Source: Patellaria atrata CBS 101060
Lineage: Eukaryota; Ascomycota; Dothideomycetes; Patellariales; Patellariaceae
Direction: 5' to 3'
DNA length: 64,000 bases
NCBI GenBank assembly: GCA_010093705.1
Contig: MU006115.1
Coordinates: 1-64,000 of the forward strand
Positions 47,601 to 60,985 of the stretch are shown here, in pieces. The translations under genes and the position numbers were made by a program. Position 1 is the stretch's first letter, and every line of letters begins with the position of its first letter. A model generated the notes under the pieces. It had not been told where the DNA came from. It saw only the letters and a list, made by a program, of their open reading frames with translations, and ran no database searches.

Positions 47601-49256
47601 TCAACGTTTGATAATTGTGACTGTTTCTTCCTGTAAGCTATGAAACTCCTGGAGGAGAATCGCATCCAGGCGCATGCTTGTACGTACTGATATCCTCATC
47701 GGCAAGTTCGTGAGACAAGCCTACGCGTTGTGGTTGATGCTTTACTGATTTACCGTAGACGATTGCCTGCCTAAATTGCTCGACGATGGTCTTGTGAATA
47801 GCGTTACACTTGTACTGTCAGAGATGCCACGTAACAACAACTTGGATACTCACAAAGTCTTCGACAGTGCACGCGGTCGACCTGAGCACAACGGGAGCGC
47901 TGTAATCAGGCAGTTTTCCCTTCGGTTTTGTATACACTCGCCTTAGGTTCAATTTCTCCCACATCAGCTCGAGCAATTCGTCTATATTCCATCCATGTTC
48001 CGAGCTTATAGGGCAGGCGTTGGGTATCCTATACAATAAATCGAGCTCTTCGATCGTAATAGCGTCTATTTTGTTAAGTGCATATATAACTGGAATATAT
48101 GCTCGACTCTTCGCTTCCAAAACATCAATGAGGTCGTCGATTGTAGCGTCGCAGCGGATGGCAATATCAGCAGAGGATATACGGTATTCAGACATCACAG
48201 CCTTGATTTCCTGCGACACTTAGCTCTCTGCATATAACCTTTTATCAAAGAGTAGATACATACATCATGGTCGATATGCGTCAGAGGTACTGTACTAGTA
48301 ATGCTAAGACCTCCTTTATCTTTCTTTTTGAAATGGATGTTGGGCGGACTCTTGTTAATGCGAATACCAAAGCCTTCCAGTTCAGACTCAATAATACGCT
48401 TGTCAGTAAGAGGCTTATTTACATCTAGGACGATGAATATAAGATGACAGGTCTTAGCCACAGCGATGACTTGTCGACCACGACCCTTTCCGTCTTTTGC
48501 GCCCTGAATGATACCAGGTAAATCGAGCATTTGGATCTTCGCACCATTATAGACGACTTGTCCAGGGACAGTGGTGAGCTAGAACAGGATATCAGCGTCA
48601 AAAAGTCTACAACAATGGAATATGAAACCATACGGTCGTGAACTCATATGCGGCAGCTGAACGGTTACAGTCAGTATTGTGCCCCTGGCTAACGGTATGG
48701 CGAACATACCCTCTGAGTGTTGGCCTGTCAGTCGACTCATGAGGGTACTCTTGCCCACGGATGGAAAGCCGATGAACCCACTGTAATGCTGATGAACGAT
48801 ACGTACGCTATACTGGCTGCATATGCCGGCACTTACACACTGGCAACACCAGTTCTGGCAACGTCGAAACCAACTACCAGACGTAAGTGTCGTTCCTCCT
48901 TCACAATATATGAGCATATCTTACTGCCGCCTCCACCCCCGCTAGATTGAGGAGTGAGGAGTTCACGCTTGAGTTTCGCAAGCTTTGCCTTCAGTTGCCC
49001 TATCAACGTATTGGTTCAGCCTTTAGTGCCCATCTCTTGCTTCTTATACTCCATACCTAAATGGAATGAAGTTGCTTTATTTTTCTGAGTCTTGGCCATC
49101 TGCAATATCCTTTAGCTACTATTCTTGACATCTTGAACCGTTCTGATGCGTACTTCGGCTTCGATCTCCTTGATCTACATTTTCTTCCGTATTAGCCTAT
49201 TGCAATTGCTCTCCATAATCAGCAAGCCGCCGTACCTTATCTACTGTTGTCGACAT
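47601..49256 (-). CDS. DRG1: DRG1/Rbg1 developmentally regulated GTPase, 11 exons
   Basis: TRAFAC-class GTPase of the DRG/Rbg family, which associates with translating ribosomes together with DFRP/Tma46. My model has 11 exons: 49236-49256, 49154-49174, 49057-49099, 48925-48999, 48837-48873, 48710-48780, 48634-48656, 48264-48578, 47854-48210, 47688-47808 and 47601-47620. They sum to 367 aa, exactly the usual DRG1 length. Landmarks are [29 protein letters not shown] (P-loop), AAYEFTTLTTVPG (switch I), [19 protein letters not shown] (switch II), ALNKID (NKxD), [13 protein letters not shown] and the C-terminal TGS end DEDIITIIKR. Six exons are 20-43 bp, and all junctions use GT..AG. Gene finders may miss or fuse these exons, since several introns stay open in other frames. 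Confidence 0.93.
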
Positions 49257-49464
49257 CTTGACTCAGTTGTTGAACCTGTTTCTTTGCTGGCAGGTGGGAT
49301 GGTAGGTTAACGGACTATGTAGCAAGTTGCGAAATCCAGTAATTTCTCGAAATTCTAACGATGAGGCGGAACTGATGACGATTCGGCTAGGTAGTTCTAG
49401 TGTGGGGTTTTAAGGTTGGCGGAAGCTCGGCTTACATTTCCCCCTCTATCCCGTCAGAAGTTTG

Positions 49465-49472
49465 TATAAATA
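49465..49472 (+). promoter_or_regulatory. TATA box of THI4
   Basis: TATAAATA lies about 185 bp upstream of the leader's first ATG (49649) and is followed by a pyrimidine-rich leader, fitting a strongly expressed thiamine-regulated gene. Confidence 0.5.
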
Positions 49473-49712
49473 CCCCTCAATTCAACAGTACACAATTCAC
49501 CCAACATAATCTCCAATTCACTCGCATCTATCAGGAACTATCAGGTCTTTTGAAATATTCTTCAAAGATTTAGGTGGCCTTTTACTAATTGTGTAGACAG
49601 ATCAAAGTCTCGTACCAAAGAATCAACAGTACATTACCCCTTAAATCGATGCTCCTGGGAACCATGGCTTCTTCGTCGCCGGTCTTATCCAAAAATGATC
49701 TTTGTAATTCAG

Positions 49713-51181
<1,469 letters not shown>

Positions 51182-51987
51182 ATGAAGCACAGTTGTGCAC
51201 AGCTCACGACGTTATGTTAAACTTAAAAAGATTGTGGGAGGCAGTTGCTAAAAGGGGAAAGAACATGCAGGGTATGCTAAGGTACTACACAGCCTTACCC
51301 ACCGTAGTCGCTCACTCTAGGCCATATTCTTTATTAGGATGGATCCTCGTCATTCTTTAAATGCTTCAATTAAACTAGACTTCATGACCTATCTTCTCTC
51401 GGGCTTTTCCTTCCGTGACACACTCTCGTTCTCGAAGGCGGACCCGACTCCTTTGTACATGACTTTCAAAAGGTCATGCTGCCCCCTAACCGTACGTGAG
51501 ACGTAACGTTACTGTACGATAGAAGCTGGATCTGATGCCATTCGCGACTTGGGAGGTGGTATACTTTCGCGCCGTTCCTGGAGTATGTACTTTCTCGTCC
51601 ACTCTGACTGAAACGTAGGAGGGAGCTTGAAGCTATTCTCTATTCAAGCATACGGTAAGGTCAGAGTGGTACGACAAGGGAAAGAAGCATATGATTGCAA
51701 TTCACTTCACGTCTGTGATCAGTGTTGCAGGACATATGGACACTACAGTTAAAGAAATATGCCGGATTGCTCAAAACCTCGAAGGCGAAGGTGAGTTCAA
51801 ATCATACAGTACATACGCCTCGCAATGCATACCCTACCCTACCCACCATTCCGCTCATAGTGAGCATATCGCGCCGAAGATGCCAAGGTATCGTAGCAAG
51901 TAAAGACCCAAACGCCCAAACGCCTCGCTATACATGTCATATCATAATTTCAAAAGGTAGGAAAGCACCCTCTTACATACTTCCCCA
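51182..51987. other. Convergent intergenic region
   Basis: 806 bp between the 3' ends of THI4 and the RBR ligase gene. No coding or RNA feature is supported. Confidence 0.5.
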
Positions 51988-53788
51988 TTATAGTGTAGAC
52001 CCCGACTCCATGACCATCCTCTGCTCTTCCCGCTTCCTCCTCATCTGCTCTTCCACCTTGTCTTTCTTCGGCTTCTCGTGCGCTTCCATGCACGCCTGGC
52101 AGTATATGACCTCGCAAGAACGGCAGTCGTACGCCCTGCTCTTGGGTACCGGCAGGGAGGAAGCAGAAGACGCGTATGAACTCGATCCCGACGCATAGGT
52201 CGAATTCATGGTGCTCGGGCTGGACGGAATTGGGTCCGTAGCGGAATTCGTATTCGGCCTCTTGGTCAGAGGCTCGGGGGCCGGATCTGGTTCTCGGGCC
52301 CTCTTCTTCTCCTTCCCCTTTTGCTTCGAGGGTACCGTCAACGGGACGAAGATCTCAGGTTCGATAGGAGCGAAACACTTCATGCATTCCATCTCCATTC
52401 GGCCGGCCTTTCGCTCTTCCTCGGCGTACGCGAACTGCATCCTCATCGGCCCGTTAAAGATATGATCACAGTGCCAGAGACCTTCGTCCTCGTCTTCGTT
52501 AGGCTCTTCGCCGAAGTCCAGATCCTGGTTTTCCCAGTAGTGTGGGGAACCGCGGTCCAAGTTAGGTTGTCGGTGATGGATGCTGGGGGTGGTAGCATTG
52601 TCTACCGATGGGCCAGCTACCGGTGCAAGAACGGCCGGGGGTTCTGGAGGGATAAGAGCCGTCGTTGATAAGTTTGCATCTGGATGGAAAGGAAGATCCT
52701 GTAGGGTCCTATCGGCTTCAGCACCCTCCATCAGGTCCTCCGAGCTCTCTGCAGCGGGCAATGGGTGCTCCTCTGGCACGACCGGTTCGTCGTCATCACC
52801 ATCGGTCTCTTCCCCAGCATTATGTGGGGCGCAGTTTCGCGTGCAAGCGGAGATTGGTCGTTGACACCACCAACACCACTGTGCGCCACATACACATTGC
52901 ATATGTGTACAGCCGTACATCCGCTTGATGCCAGTTCTGCACTTGGGACACCGCCTATATCCCCATTCTTTTAGGGCGTTTTCGAGATCTGGATCTGTTT
53001 CCTTCGTACAAGCAGCATCAGGGTGCTCTTTCTGACCGCATGAGATGCAGATCCTGGTCTCGCACTTTGGGCACGTAGGTTCCTTCGCTATCCGCGCTGG
53101 AAGCAAGAATGCAGAGCACGTCGGAATCGGACAATATGTGGGATTTGGAGTCATCCATTCCTGGAGCATCTCACGGTATTTCGTAACCTCTTCCTTGGAG
53201 AGGTACGGCAGGCCAATATGAATTGGAATCATGCCGCAGCACCGCGCTGGCATTTCCCGCATGTTGCTCATGGCGCGTACGAAGATGTTTCTTGTGCAAG
53301 CTTTGCAGTAGTGGCTAGCGCAATTTCTGCATGGCTTGACAAGGCTAACATTGATCTCGTCACCCTCAAATTCTGTACAGCAGATGATACAGTTTCTCCT
53401 CAGAACCGGTGGCGCAGGTTTCTTCGTCGCTGGTGGGGAAGTGACTGGCGAGTTATAGGCCTGCTCAGGAGCCGACCCGTCCATGTTGTCTTGAGGGTAA
53501 AATGGTAAATTGTGCAGAAAATTTCGGTGCTCCAGTGGATATGTGTCCGAGCGTAGAGTTTCCGAGACTTGAAAGTCTGAGATGTGAAATCTAGAAAAAA
53601 GGTCGAGAAGGTCGTCGTCGAAGTTCGCTAAATTACTGTAAGCAAATTCGTCTGCTTATCACAGGTGAAGGTTCGTTACGAGATTCGCCAACAACAGGAG
53701 GCAATTGCGACCTTGATTTCGACTCGCTCAAAACAGAAGGAGACTGTTTCCGCCTGCTCTTAACAAAGCGGGAAATTGAGCAGCCCAT
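51988..53788 (-). CDS. RBR-type E3 ubiquitin ligase
   Basis: RING-between-RING ligase that transfers ubiquitin through a RING2 cysteine. The certain part is the open frame from ATG 53484 to 51988 (498 aa): RING1 begins CIICCTEFEGDEINVSLVKP and continues through CRNCASHYCKACTRN; the IBR has CPIPTCSAF..CPKCETRICISCGQKEHP; RING2 has CPKCRTGIKRMYGCTHMQCV with the catalytic Cys in YGCTHM, then CGAQWCWWC. A Glu/Asp-rich linker and a C-terminal Cys cluster (CRSCEVIYCQACMEAH) follow. I prefer a longer model: exon 1 53637-53788, a 46-bp intron (GTAATT..TTTTTTCTAG), exon 2 51988-53590, giving 584 aa. It starts MGCSISRFVKSRRKQS, a possible myristoylation/palmitoylation signal, and stays open through to the shorter start. 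The extension is less sure (about 0.55). Confidence 0.9.
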
Positions 53789-54801
53789 TGTTATTATAAG
53801 AGATATTGAAGACTTTATGTTCAAAGTGGTATTCTAGAATTTAGACTGACTTTATAGATGGAGACTAAGGTGGTAAATTGTTGCGAGAGTTCTGAATGAT
53901 ATATAAAATCGATAGGTTGGTTGAAAGCCAGAATATCTTAAATACCTCCCATCAGGGCCGGTGCAATCTTTAAATACGACTCAATGGGACCGTTTGACTC
54001 ATATTCTTAGATTCGGAGTTGCAAAGGTAGATAGTTATCTCTTGCTTAACACTTAGAAGTTAGGTGATTGTATGAAGCGTTTGTCCTAATGAGGCTGATG
54101 GGGCCTGTTTACAGCGTGGTGGATTGGATGGTTGCCTGCATTGCCTTAAATGATTGTGGCTCGGCCAGTTATTGATGCAACTTGATAGGTCAGTTCATAT
54201 ACTTCGACTCATATTCTGATCTTCAAAATATGCGGGCAATGACGGTAGCGTATGTCCATATTCATGTCACCGCTGGCCTACGACTGTGCCAGGACTCTGT
54301 ATAATGATGTAGCAGTGCAGTACAGTTGCTCTTGTATTCGTACCATACAGCCCAACTTCAAGGTTGTCCACTGTAATGGTTCGCCGCGTTTGCCATCAAT
54401 TCGTTGTAATTGAATGTTTGAGAGCAGGATTCTGTCTAGTATTGACTGACCAATTTCTCGATTGTTAAGGAAGAAAAGTTTATGACGTTCAAATTCAACA
54501 CTCATCAATCGACCTTTGGCCTAATCGGGACTAGTTCCAGAATTTCATTAAAGTTGGCAAGGATAACCTAATCCTCTTGTTCCCTTATCCCCTGAATACA
54601 TCGTATGAACAGATACTATTTAGTTCGCTATGCTACTTCTACCATGAAAATGCTAGGCAGATGAGACGAGAACGTCTGTGAGACTCCATGATCTATCGTC
54701 ATTAGTTGTATCCCACAACGCCCACCTATGACAACGTGAAAATGAGGAAATCTTGACAGAGTGGAAAACAACATCCAAGAGTTTTGTACAAGAAATATAA
54801 A
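53789..54801. other. Intergenic region
   Basis: 1.0 kb between the RBR gene's 5' end and the co-chaperone's 3' end. No feature is supported. Confidence 0.5.
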
Positions 54802-57014
54802 CTAGAAGGGGTAACCTCCTGGGAACTGTTGGCCACCACCTCTCTGTCTTCCACCTCCCATGCCAGCAGCTCCGAAAGGGTTTCCCCCTCCTCCAGTGGA
54901 GAAGGTGAATCCACCTCCACCACCACCACCACCGCCGCCTCCCATCATGTTGAATAGCATCTCGGGACTGATGCCTCCCATACCACCGCCTGGGAAGCCA
55001 CCCATCCCGCCTCCAAACATCTCAGAGGGGTCGATGAGATCCTCGCCGCTGTCGTAACGCTGTCGCTTCCTGCACTTGATGTTAGCAACTGCCCAGAACC
55101 TTGGAAAATGGGTACGAACTGTGGATCACTCAACGTCTCATAAGCTTCTCCGATATCCTTGAACCGATCAGCTGCAGCGGGGTCATCAGGGTTCTTATCC
55201 GGATGGTGAATAATAGCGAGTTTCCTGTAGGCTTTCTTGATCTGGTTTTCGTCTGCATCCTTCTCAACGCCGAGGATCTTGTAATAGTCTTTCCGTTTGG
55301 CCTTCTTTAATTCAAGTTCTGCGTTCCTGATGTCCTTGGCAATTCCTGGTTCCGAAGGATTGGCCTCCTGGATCGCCTTGTACTCTTCTGAAGCCTTTTG
55401 CCAATCCCCTGATTCCCCATACGCTTTGGCTCTTGTTTTCCTAGCCTTGGTATATGATGGATCTAGCTCTAAGGCACGGTCACAGTCCGCAATTGCCGAA
55501 CCGTAATCTTTGAGCTGTATTATGTTGTTAGCTAATGGTTGATTGCCATTCAGATTTCGTTCCAAATACCTTTGTCGCACACAGGGCCCTGTTCTGCAGA
55601 ATCTTCGAATTTGTGCCTTTATTCGATGGATCCACATCCAGTGCTTGGGTGTACATGTTTATCGCCTCCTGATACCTCCCGCTCTTGAAGTGCGTATTGC
55701 CTTCTTCCTTCATTCGTTCAAGCTTTTGTACCATCCGCAGATACTTAACCGCGTCCTTGAAATCGGGATCGCAGCTTAATGCTTGCCTAAAGTGCTGTAT
55801 TGCTTTCTCGTTCTCTCCTTGGGCGTATAAGACCTTCCCACGCAGAACTAGCGCCTCCGGGTCCTGGTTATTGTTCCTTAACAAGCTCATGGCTACATTT
55901 TGTGCATCACCTAAGGAGTTAACGTTCCCCATCTTCAAGTATGCCTCTCCTCTCATAAGTGCCCATTTTCTAGGCCGTAAAACGGTTGACCCGAGACCCT
56001 TTTCAGCTTGATCCAAAGCATGTATGACCATTGATCCTGAAGACCCGGTTGCCAATTGCTCCTCTGCCTGGTTAAGGTGTTGCATCATACCAACAGCAGG
56101 TGCTCTATCTTTCGCACTGGCAGGCGGATCAATCCTATCGTACGCTTCGAGAGCCTCTGCAGGACGACCTAAACTCGTGTAAATCCTCCCCAGCCTGAGC
56201 AAAAACTTCGCATTATCCGGTTCCAGCTCATCCGCAATCTTCGCGTCCTCCAAAGCTTCGTGGAACCGGTTTGCAGACATGTATGCTGCAGCACGATTGC
56301 CTCTATAAGTGGCGGATTTTGGATCTGCATCAATGGCTGCAAATTGCACGTGTCAGCCTATGTTTGCCTACACATTTTGCACATTATGAAACATCGCAAC
56401 GAACCCTTTGTGTACTCTTTGATAGCCTTGTCATATTCCTTGGCCTTGAAAAACTTATTCCCCGCAGCTTTATATGCTTCCGGACCCGTGGCTGACTGCA
56501 CAGGTTGGGCAGGCGATTGTGGGGGTGGACTTGTGTATTTGTGTGGAGGGGGAGCTGGGCCTATTTCTTCATCTTCTTTGGTGCCATTTGTAGGTGCTGG
56601 TGCTGGTGCTGGTGCTGGTGTGGGTGTGCCATTCACTTTTGGAAATGCTCCTGGTGTAACGTTGACCGGACTTGCGGGTGTTGGTGAAGCAGTGAATTCG
56701 CGATCTATGTCCATTGGAGTGGGAGGTTGCTCATTGTTGAGGGCGGACATGGTGGCTGATAGCCTTCTGCGGTCCTCCGGTGGGAGGTTGAGCGGGTGAG
56801 AATTTGGGTCGTAGCGGGAAGATTTCGAGTGGGTTTTGGAGGAGTGAGAGGAGGAGGAGTACGACTTGCGGTTGTGCTCCCGGTCTTTGGAGTTTCGGCT
56901 GGTGAAGGACTTTTTCTCAGGCGAGGAGGGCGGAGTTCCAGTATCAGGTCTATCTTGTTCGCCCACTTTCTTTTTGGAGGAAGAGCTTTTGTTAAAGATG
57001 TTAGGCAGAACCAT
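54802..57014 (-). CDS. TPR and J-domain co-chaperone (DNAJC7/Tpr2-like)
   Basis: Hsp70/Hsp90 co-chaperone with tetratricopeptide repeats followed by a J domain. Exons are 56405-57014, 55570-56336, 55120-55514 and 54802-55069 (679 aa). The N-terminal 165 residues are Ser/Lys/Pro-rich with a PAPAPAPAP run. TPR units begin at [20 protein letters not shown] and recur ([60 protein letters not shown]). The J domain (about residues 533-591) starts [20 protein letters not shown] and has the HPD motif in [11 protein letters not shown]. The C-terminus is Gly/Met/Phe-rich with an 11-residue Gly run. Splices restore EYTKAIDADP, CATKLKDYGS and LSDPQKRQRYD, each with GT..AG ends; three donors are GTTCGT or GTATTT types. 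It diverges from the DUF4291 gene. Confidence 0.93.
54905..54960. repeat. Trinucleotide-rich tract coding poly-glycine
   Basis: CCACCACCACCACCACCGCC on the plus strand encodes the Gly run near the end of the co-chaperone. A second simple tract, (GCTGGT)n at about 56594-56620, encodes its Pro-Ala repeat. Both may vary in length between isolates. Confidence 0.75.
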
Positions 57015-57951
57015 TCCGACGGGCCTTTAAACGAGGACCTAAAAATTTGTGTGAAATTCTGCGGTAAGCTTGCTTAATCAGTCGAAGCCAACAAGCGTTA
57101 CACAGCTAACTCAGCTAAACACTTTCAAAAATTCAAAGAAATCTATCAGAACTAACGTTAGGGCCAAATGTTTTGAACGGCTGCTAGGGAAAATCCAGAA
57201 AAGTCAAGTGTAATAAGAGGCTGTTGTACCGCTGTATGTTTCTCCAGCCGTACCAGCCTTCCTTGTCAAAACAATCCTCTCTACCGAAGCTCAAAGAACA
57301 TTCTATGACGGCCTGAGGGAGTTTGCGTGCAAAAGTCAGCAAGTTTTATATTCACCCGGAAACTAGACTACCTTAAGGTAAATAAAATGACAACTGCGTC
57401 ATCCGATCAAACTTCTATCTTCACATTTCTTTGTTCAAGTCTCATATCGCTTCAATTCAAAATGTTTAAGTCTTTAAGTCACTGTTTTGATTTTGCTACC
57501 CTGGACAGAACGCTTATGCATGAATTTCAAAAGTGGTGGGAGAACTCCTTGCTACCTTACAGTATGTATCGTTGAACTATTCATATCAGAACCTTCTACT
57601 CAGCTGAGGCTAACTAACTAACAACAAGTTGCTGCAAGTGGATATACGGAGTATGGTTCAACGTACCAGATGGTGATAGCATATGCATTCCCATTTAGGA
57701 ACAAGGTTTCAAATGTACACGGCGGAGAACGTTGTGACCGTTCTAGGACACCGTGTGTTGTGAACATAGCCTATCGTGACTCAACGATGGAGGGCTTAAA
57801 ACTACGCTCATCCTCCCATAGTCTCATGAAGTCTTGCTATTTCCAATTGTCTTAAAACTTTCGTCTTAGAGTATATATTCGATTGTCTTCTCAATCCAAA
57901 TAACATCTTTTCACAATATTAAAACCAATTTCGATTAGGTCTCATTTCATA
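57015..57951. promoter_or_regulatory. Divergent promoter region
   Basis: 937 bp between the divergent starts of the co-chaperone and DUF4291 genes. Two short plus-strand frames (57327-57575 and 57670-57855) have no family features. Confidence 0.45.
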
Positions 57952-58608
57952 ATGTCATCCGAAAAAGCTTCTATCCCATACCGCCAAATTCGAGCCCAAT
58001 ACGACGCCAAGACAATAACCGTGTACCAAGCCTACTCATCCTCCATCGCAATCCCAGCCGTAGAATTCCAAAAGCTAGATGCCTCACCTAACTTCAGTGC
58101 CTCCCGTATGACATGGATCAAACCCAGCTGGTCCTGGATGATGTACCGCTCAGGCTATTCCTACAAGGATGACCGCCAGGCTCACATACTCGCCATCAAG
58201 TTGACTCATGAAGGCTTCTTGGAGCTATTGAGACGGGCAACCCTCACGACCGAGGTCCAAAGCGAACAGACGGGGAAGAAGGTCCAGCGAAAAGAGAGAG
58301 GAGAAAGTGTAAAGTCCGTGAGAGTGCAGTGGGATCCTGAACGTACTCATAATTTGGGGAGATTGGAATATCGTAGTATCCAGATAGGAATAGCTGGGGA
58401 AGTTACGAAGAAAGAGTGGATCGATAAGTGGATTGTGGAGATCGAGGATGTTACCGAAAGAGCGCGAGCTCTAAAGAAAGCGCTGGATGAGAAATCGGAT
58501 CTGACTAAGGATGAACTTTTGGATCTGGGTTTAATCCCCGAAGAAAGGGAGTTTGAGGTACCGGAGGAAATAAGGAAGATATTGGTTATGGATTATTCTA
58601 AGCAGTAG
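57952..58608 (+). CDS. DUF4291 family protein
   Basis: Single-exon gene for a 218-residue protein of family DUF4291, found in bacteria and fungi and of unknown function. The family core is clear: IRAQYDAKTITVYQAYSSSI near the start, then FSASRMTWIKPSWSWMMYRS, KDDRQAHILAIKLTHEGFLE and VRVQWDPERTHNLGRLEYRS. WDPER and the invariant RMTWIKPS..WMMYRSG are the best markers. There is no signal peptide or membrane segment. The patchy spread of this family suggests horizontal movement in the past, but nothing local (composition, flanking mobile DNA) shows that here. The C-terminal tail is acidic and Lys-rich. Confidence 0.9.
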   Translation: MSSEKASIPYRQIRAQYDAKTITVYQAYSSSIAIPAVEFQKLDASPNFSASRMTWIKPSWSWMMYRSGYSYKDDRQAHILAIKLTHEGFLELLRRATLTTEVQSEQTGKKVQRKERGESVKSVRVQWDPERTHNLGRLEYRSIQIGIAGEVTKKEWIDKWIVEIEDVTERARALKKALDEKSDLTKDELLDLGLIPEEREFEVPEEIRKILVMDYSKQ

Positions 58609-60985
58609 CACTTCAGCTGCGAAAGCAATTCTCTTTCTTTAATATGTTACATTCTCTTCCCTATGCTCATCGGCACTCTTCAATTACTGTGCGACTGCTG
58701 TACCTCACTCGATTTTTACAAAGTCGAATTATTGGTACATGGTCGTACTTCCATCTTTGAATCACATATGCACGCCGTAAATTCTGTACGTTGATCATCC
58801 AGCAGAAAATAGGTCCTCTTATGTAGTCAATAATCTTGTATAACATATGTCAGTTCAATACATCATGCAATTAAGCTCTTTGTACTGTACTGTACAGTAC
58901 AGGTGAGCTATTTTTGCACAGTTTCGTATTTCATACGAATCAACCCTCCTTGTACAACCGGGTTGGAGATGATTTACGAGTATTACCACAGTGAGTACAT
59001 AGCCCCATGATATTTATGGGTCTTGAGCATATTTGGTTGATGGGCTGCGACCGCTAGCTCTTGTAGAAGACATCAAATTCAGCGCGAGTTTTTCAAATTT
59101 CTAAACAAACCAGCAATCTTATCAAGGAGAACTTGGCTCTCACGAATAGGGACAAACTTGAACTTCTGGTAGATGCTTTGTGTGTCCCCGAAAGTCCTAT
59201 AGGGCAACCAACTGATTACCCCTATGGTTGTTGAATCTGTGGCAAACGTTTATGATTTGGATGAGTTATAATATTCCAAGTGTTCGAACATTTGGTTTGT
59301 AAATTCCACGTCTGCGTTTTCGGACTGTCGAAGGAGCTCACCATTTACCTTAGGATTTGGAATTCGAGCAGGCTATGTTAATTGTTTAACTGGAATACTT
59401 AGGTTAAGTTCGTATTTCTGCAATAAAAATATCCAAGTGGAAAGGACCATTATTATCTTCTCATTAGTAACCATAGCAACTCATTGTGGACATTGTTTCA
59501 CGCAGTCGCCACCTGGGAGGGTAATACAAGTGAATTATCAATAATTGTTCCTCTCCCTCGGTCTCTTCTCAATTTAGTTGGATTCCACATCGTAATACTA
59601 ACCACTTGAGTCTAATAATTACTTCCCTGTTTCTTGAGCTCAACCAATACTCACGGGCCCTTCATGGTTTTAAGGCTTTGCCTTTCTTTGAAGTGAAGGA
59701 GCCTAGTTGTCATCTAAATTTCCAGTCGCAGAATATTCGACTTCGAAGCTCAAAAGAATTCGTTTCTCAATTACCTCTCCCACTCATGATTGGATCCACG
59801 AACGAGACATTACCCAATTGCTTGCAACAACCCAGCAAGTATACATGAATACATAATACATGGAATTCTGCACCGTTTCCAAATATCAGACATGCGGAGT
59901 ACATTACTAAGACAACAAGAGAAGGATACTGGTAGGAGAGTTATGTAAGTGAAAAGAAAGCTTCGAGTAGAATGCACTCAGCCTCAGATTAGATACTACA
60001 TACGAACAAGTCGTACCGGAACTATGAAGCGGACACCATTTGCTATTCACTACGCCGAGCAGTCGGACCCGGCCTTCCAGATCATGACGGTCCAAGGTTA
60101 ACGACTTTACGGTCTTCAAATTGCCACAAGAAGTTGGATCCAGTTGTCATATGTTTCCTCTTTACTGCGATCCTGGAGAATGAACCTGGAGCGCTGTATG
60201 ACAATCCAAAGCAGTGTATCCACAAGACTGTCAATATCATGGGATCCTCAGGTAAACCGCTTACTCTCCATCATCAATACTTTCTACAATACCGTGGCTA
60301 CTTAAACGGCAGAGTAAATATCAGTTGTCCCCCCAGCAACCTCTCCGAGCTCTTTTCTGGTACGCCGGGTACCCATGTACACATACATTCAGGAATTCCC
60401 ACCAAGAACGACACATACATTACGCACTACGATCCCCGACTCCCCACAGTCATTCCGCAACAGCAACATACTCCGTTACCCGAATCATACTTCCAACCTT
60501 GACCATGGTTCGACTTCACTCTTCAAACCCCTGATCCTACAGTTCTGTCTCTGGTCCGGTGCAGTTCTCTGTCAAACCTCTAGGACCTCTCCTCTGTCAT
60601 ACGCAGTAACGCAATTACACCGAATGGCGCGGAACGCGCATACTCGTATGAGAGCATCGACTCCAACGTTCTCTGGATATGGCCGAGCTGTACACTGAAC
60701 ATCAAATCCCCGGACGTAACGCATGGGCAGGAAGCTGTAATCGGGGCGGTACCGTTATTTGCGGCTGGGGATCGGTAGGTGTATCTGGTCCTGGGAAAGT
60801 GGTGGAAGCGATTGTAATGTACGTGTATTCATTGAGCCGAGTAACATATTTGGTAGATTTTGTGGATGGATATCCTGGTGTCTGTAGTAACCTTGATCGA
60901 GATATTACGGGAGGTCCGCCTGAATATGATAAGTGTTCGACCATCAACCCCTAATAGCAAACTAACTCAGAGTGTCAAAACTGCT
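58609..60985. other. Convergent intergenic region
   Basis: 2.4 kb between the 3' ends of the DUF4291 and SEN15 genes. A 21-bp GTAC-rich palindromic stretch lies at 58881-58901. The plus-strand frame at 60134-60502 lacks an ATG start and resembles no family I know, though it could be an exon of an unseen gene. Confidence 0.45.

Noticed and set aside
60134-60502. 122-codon plus-strand frame
   Set aside because: Begins without ATG, no recognised domain and no convincing splice partners.
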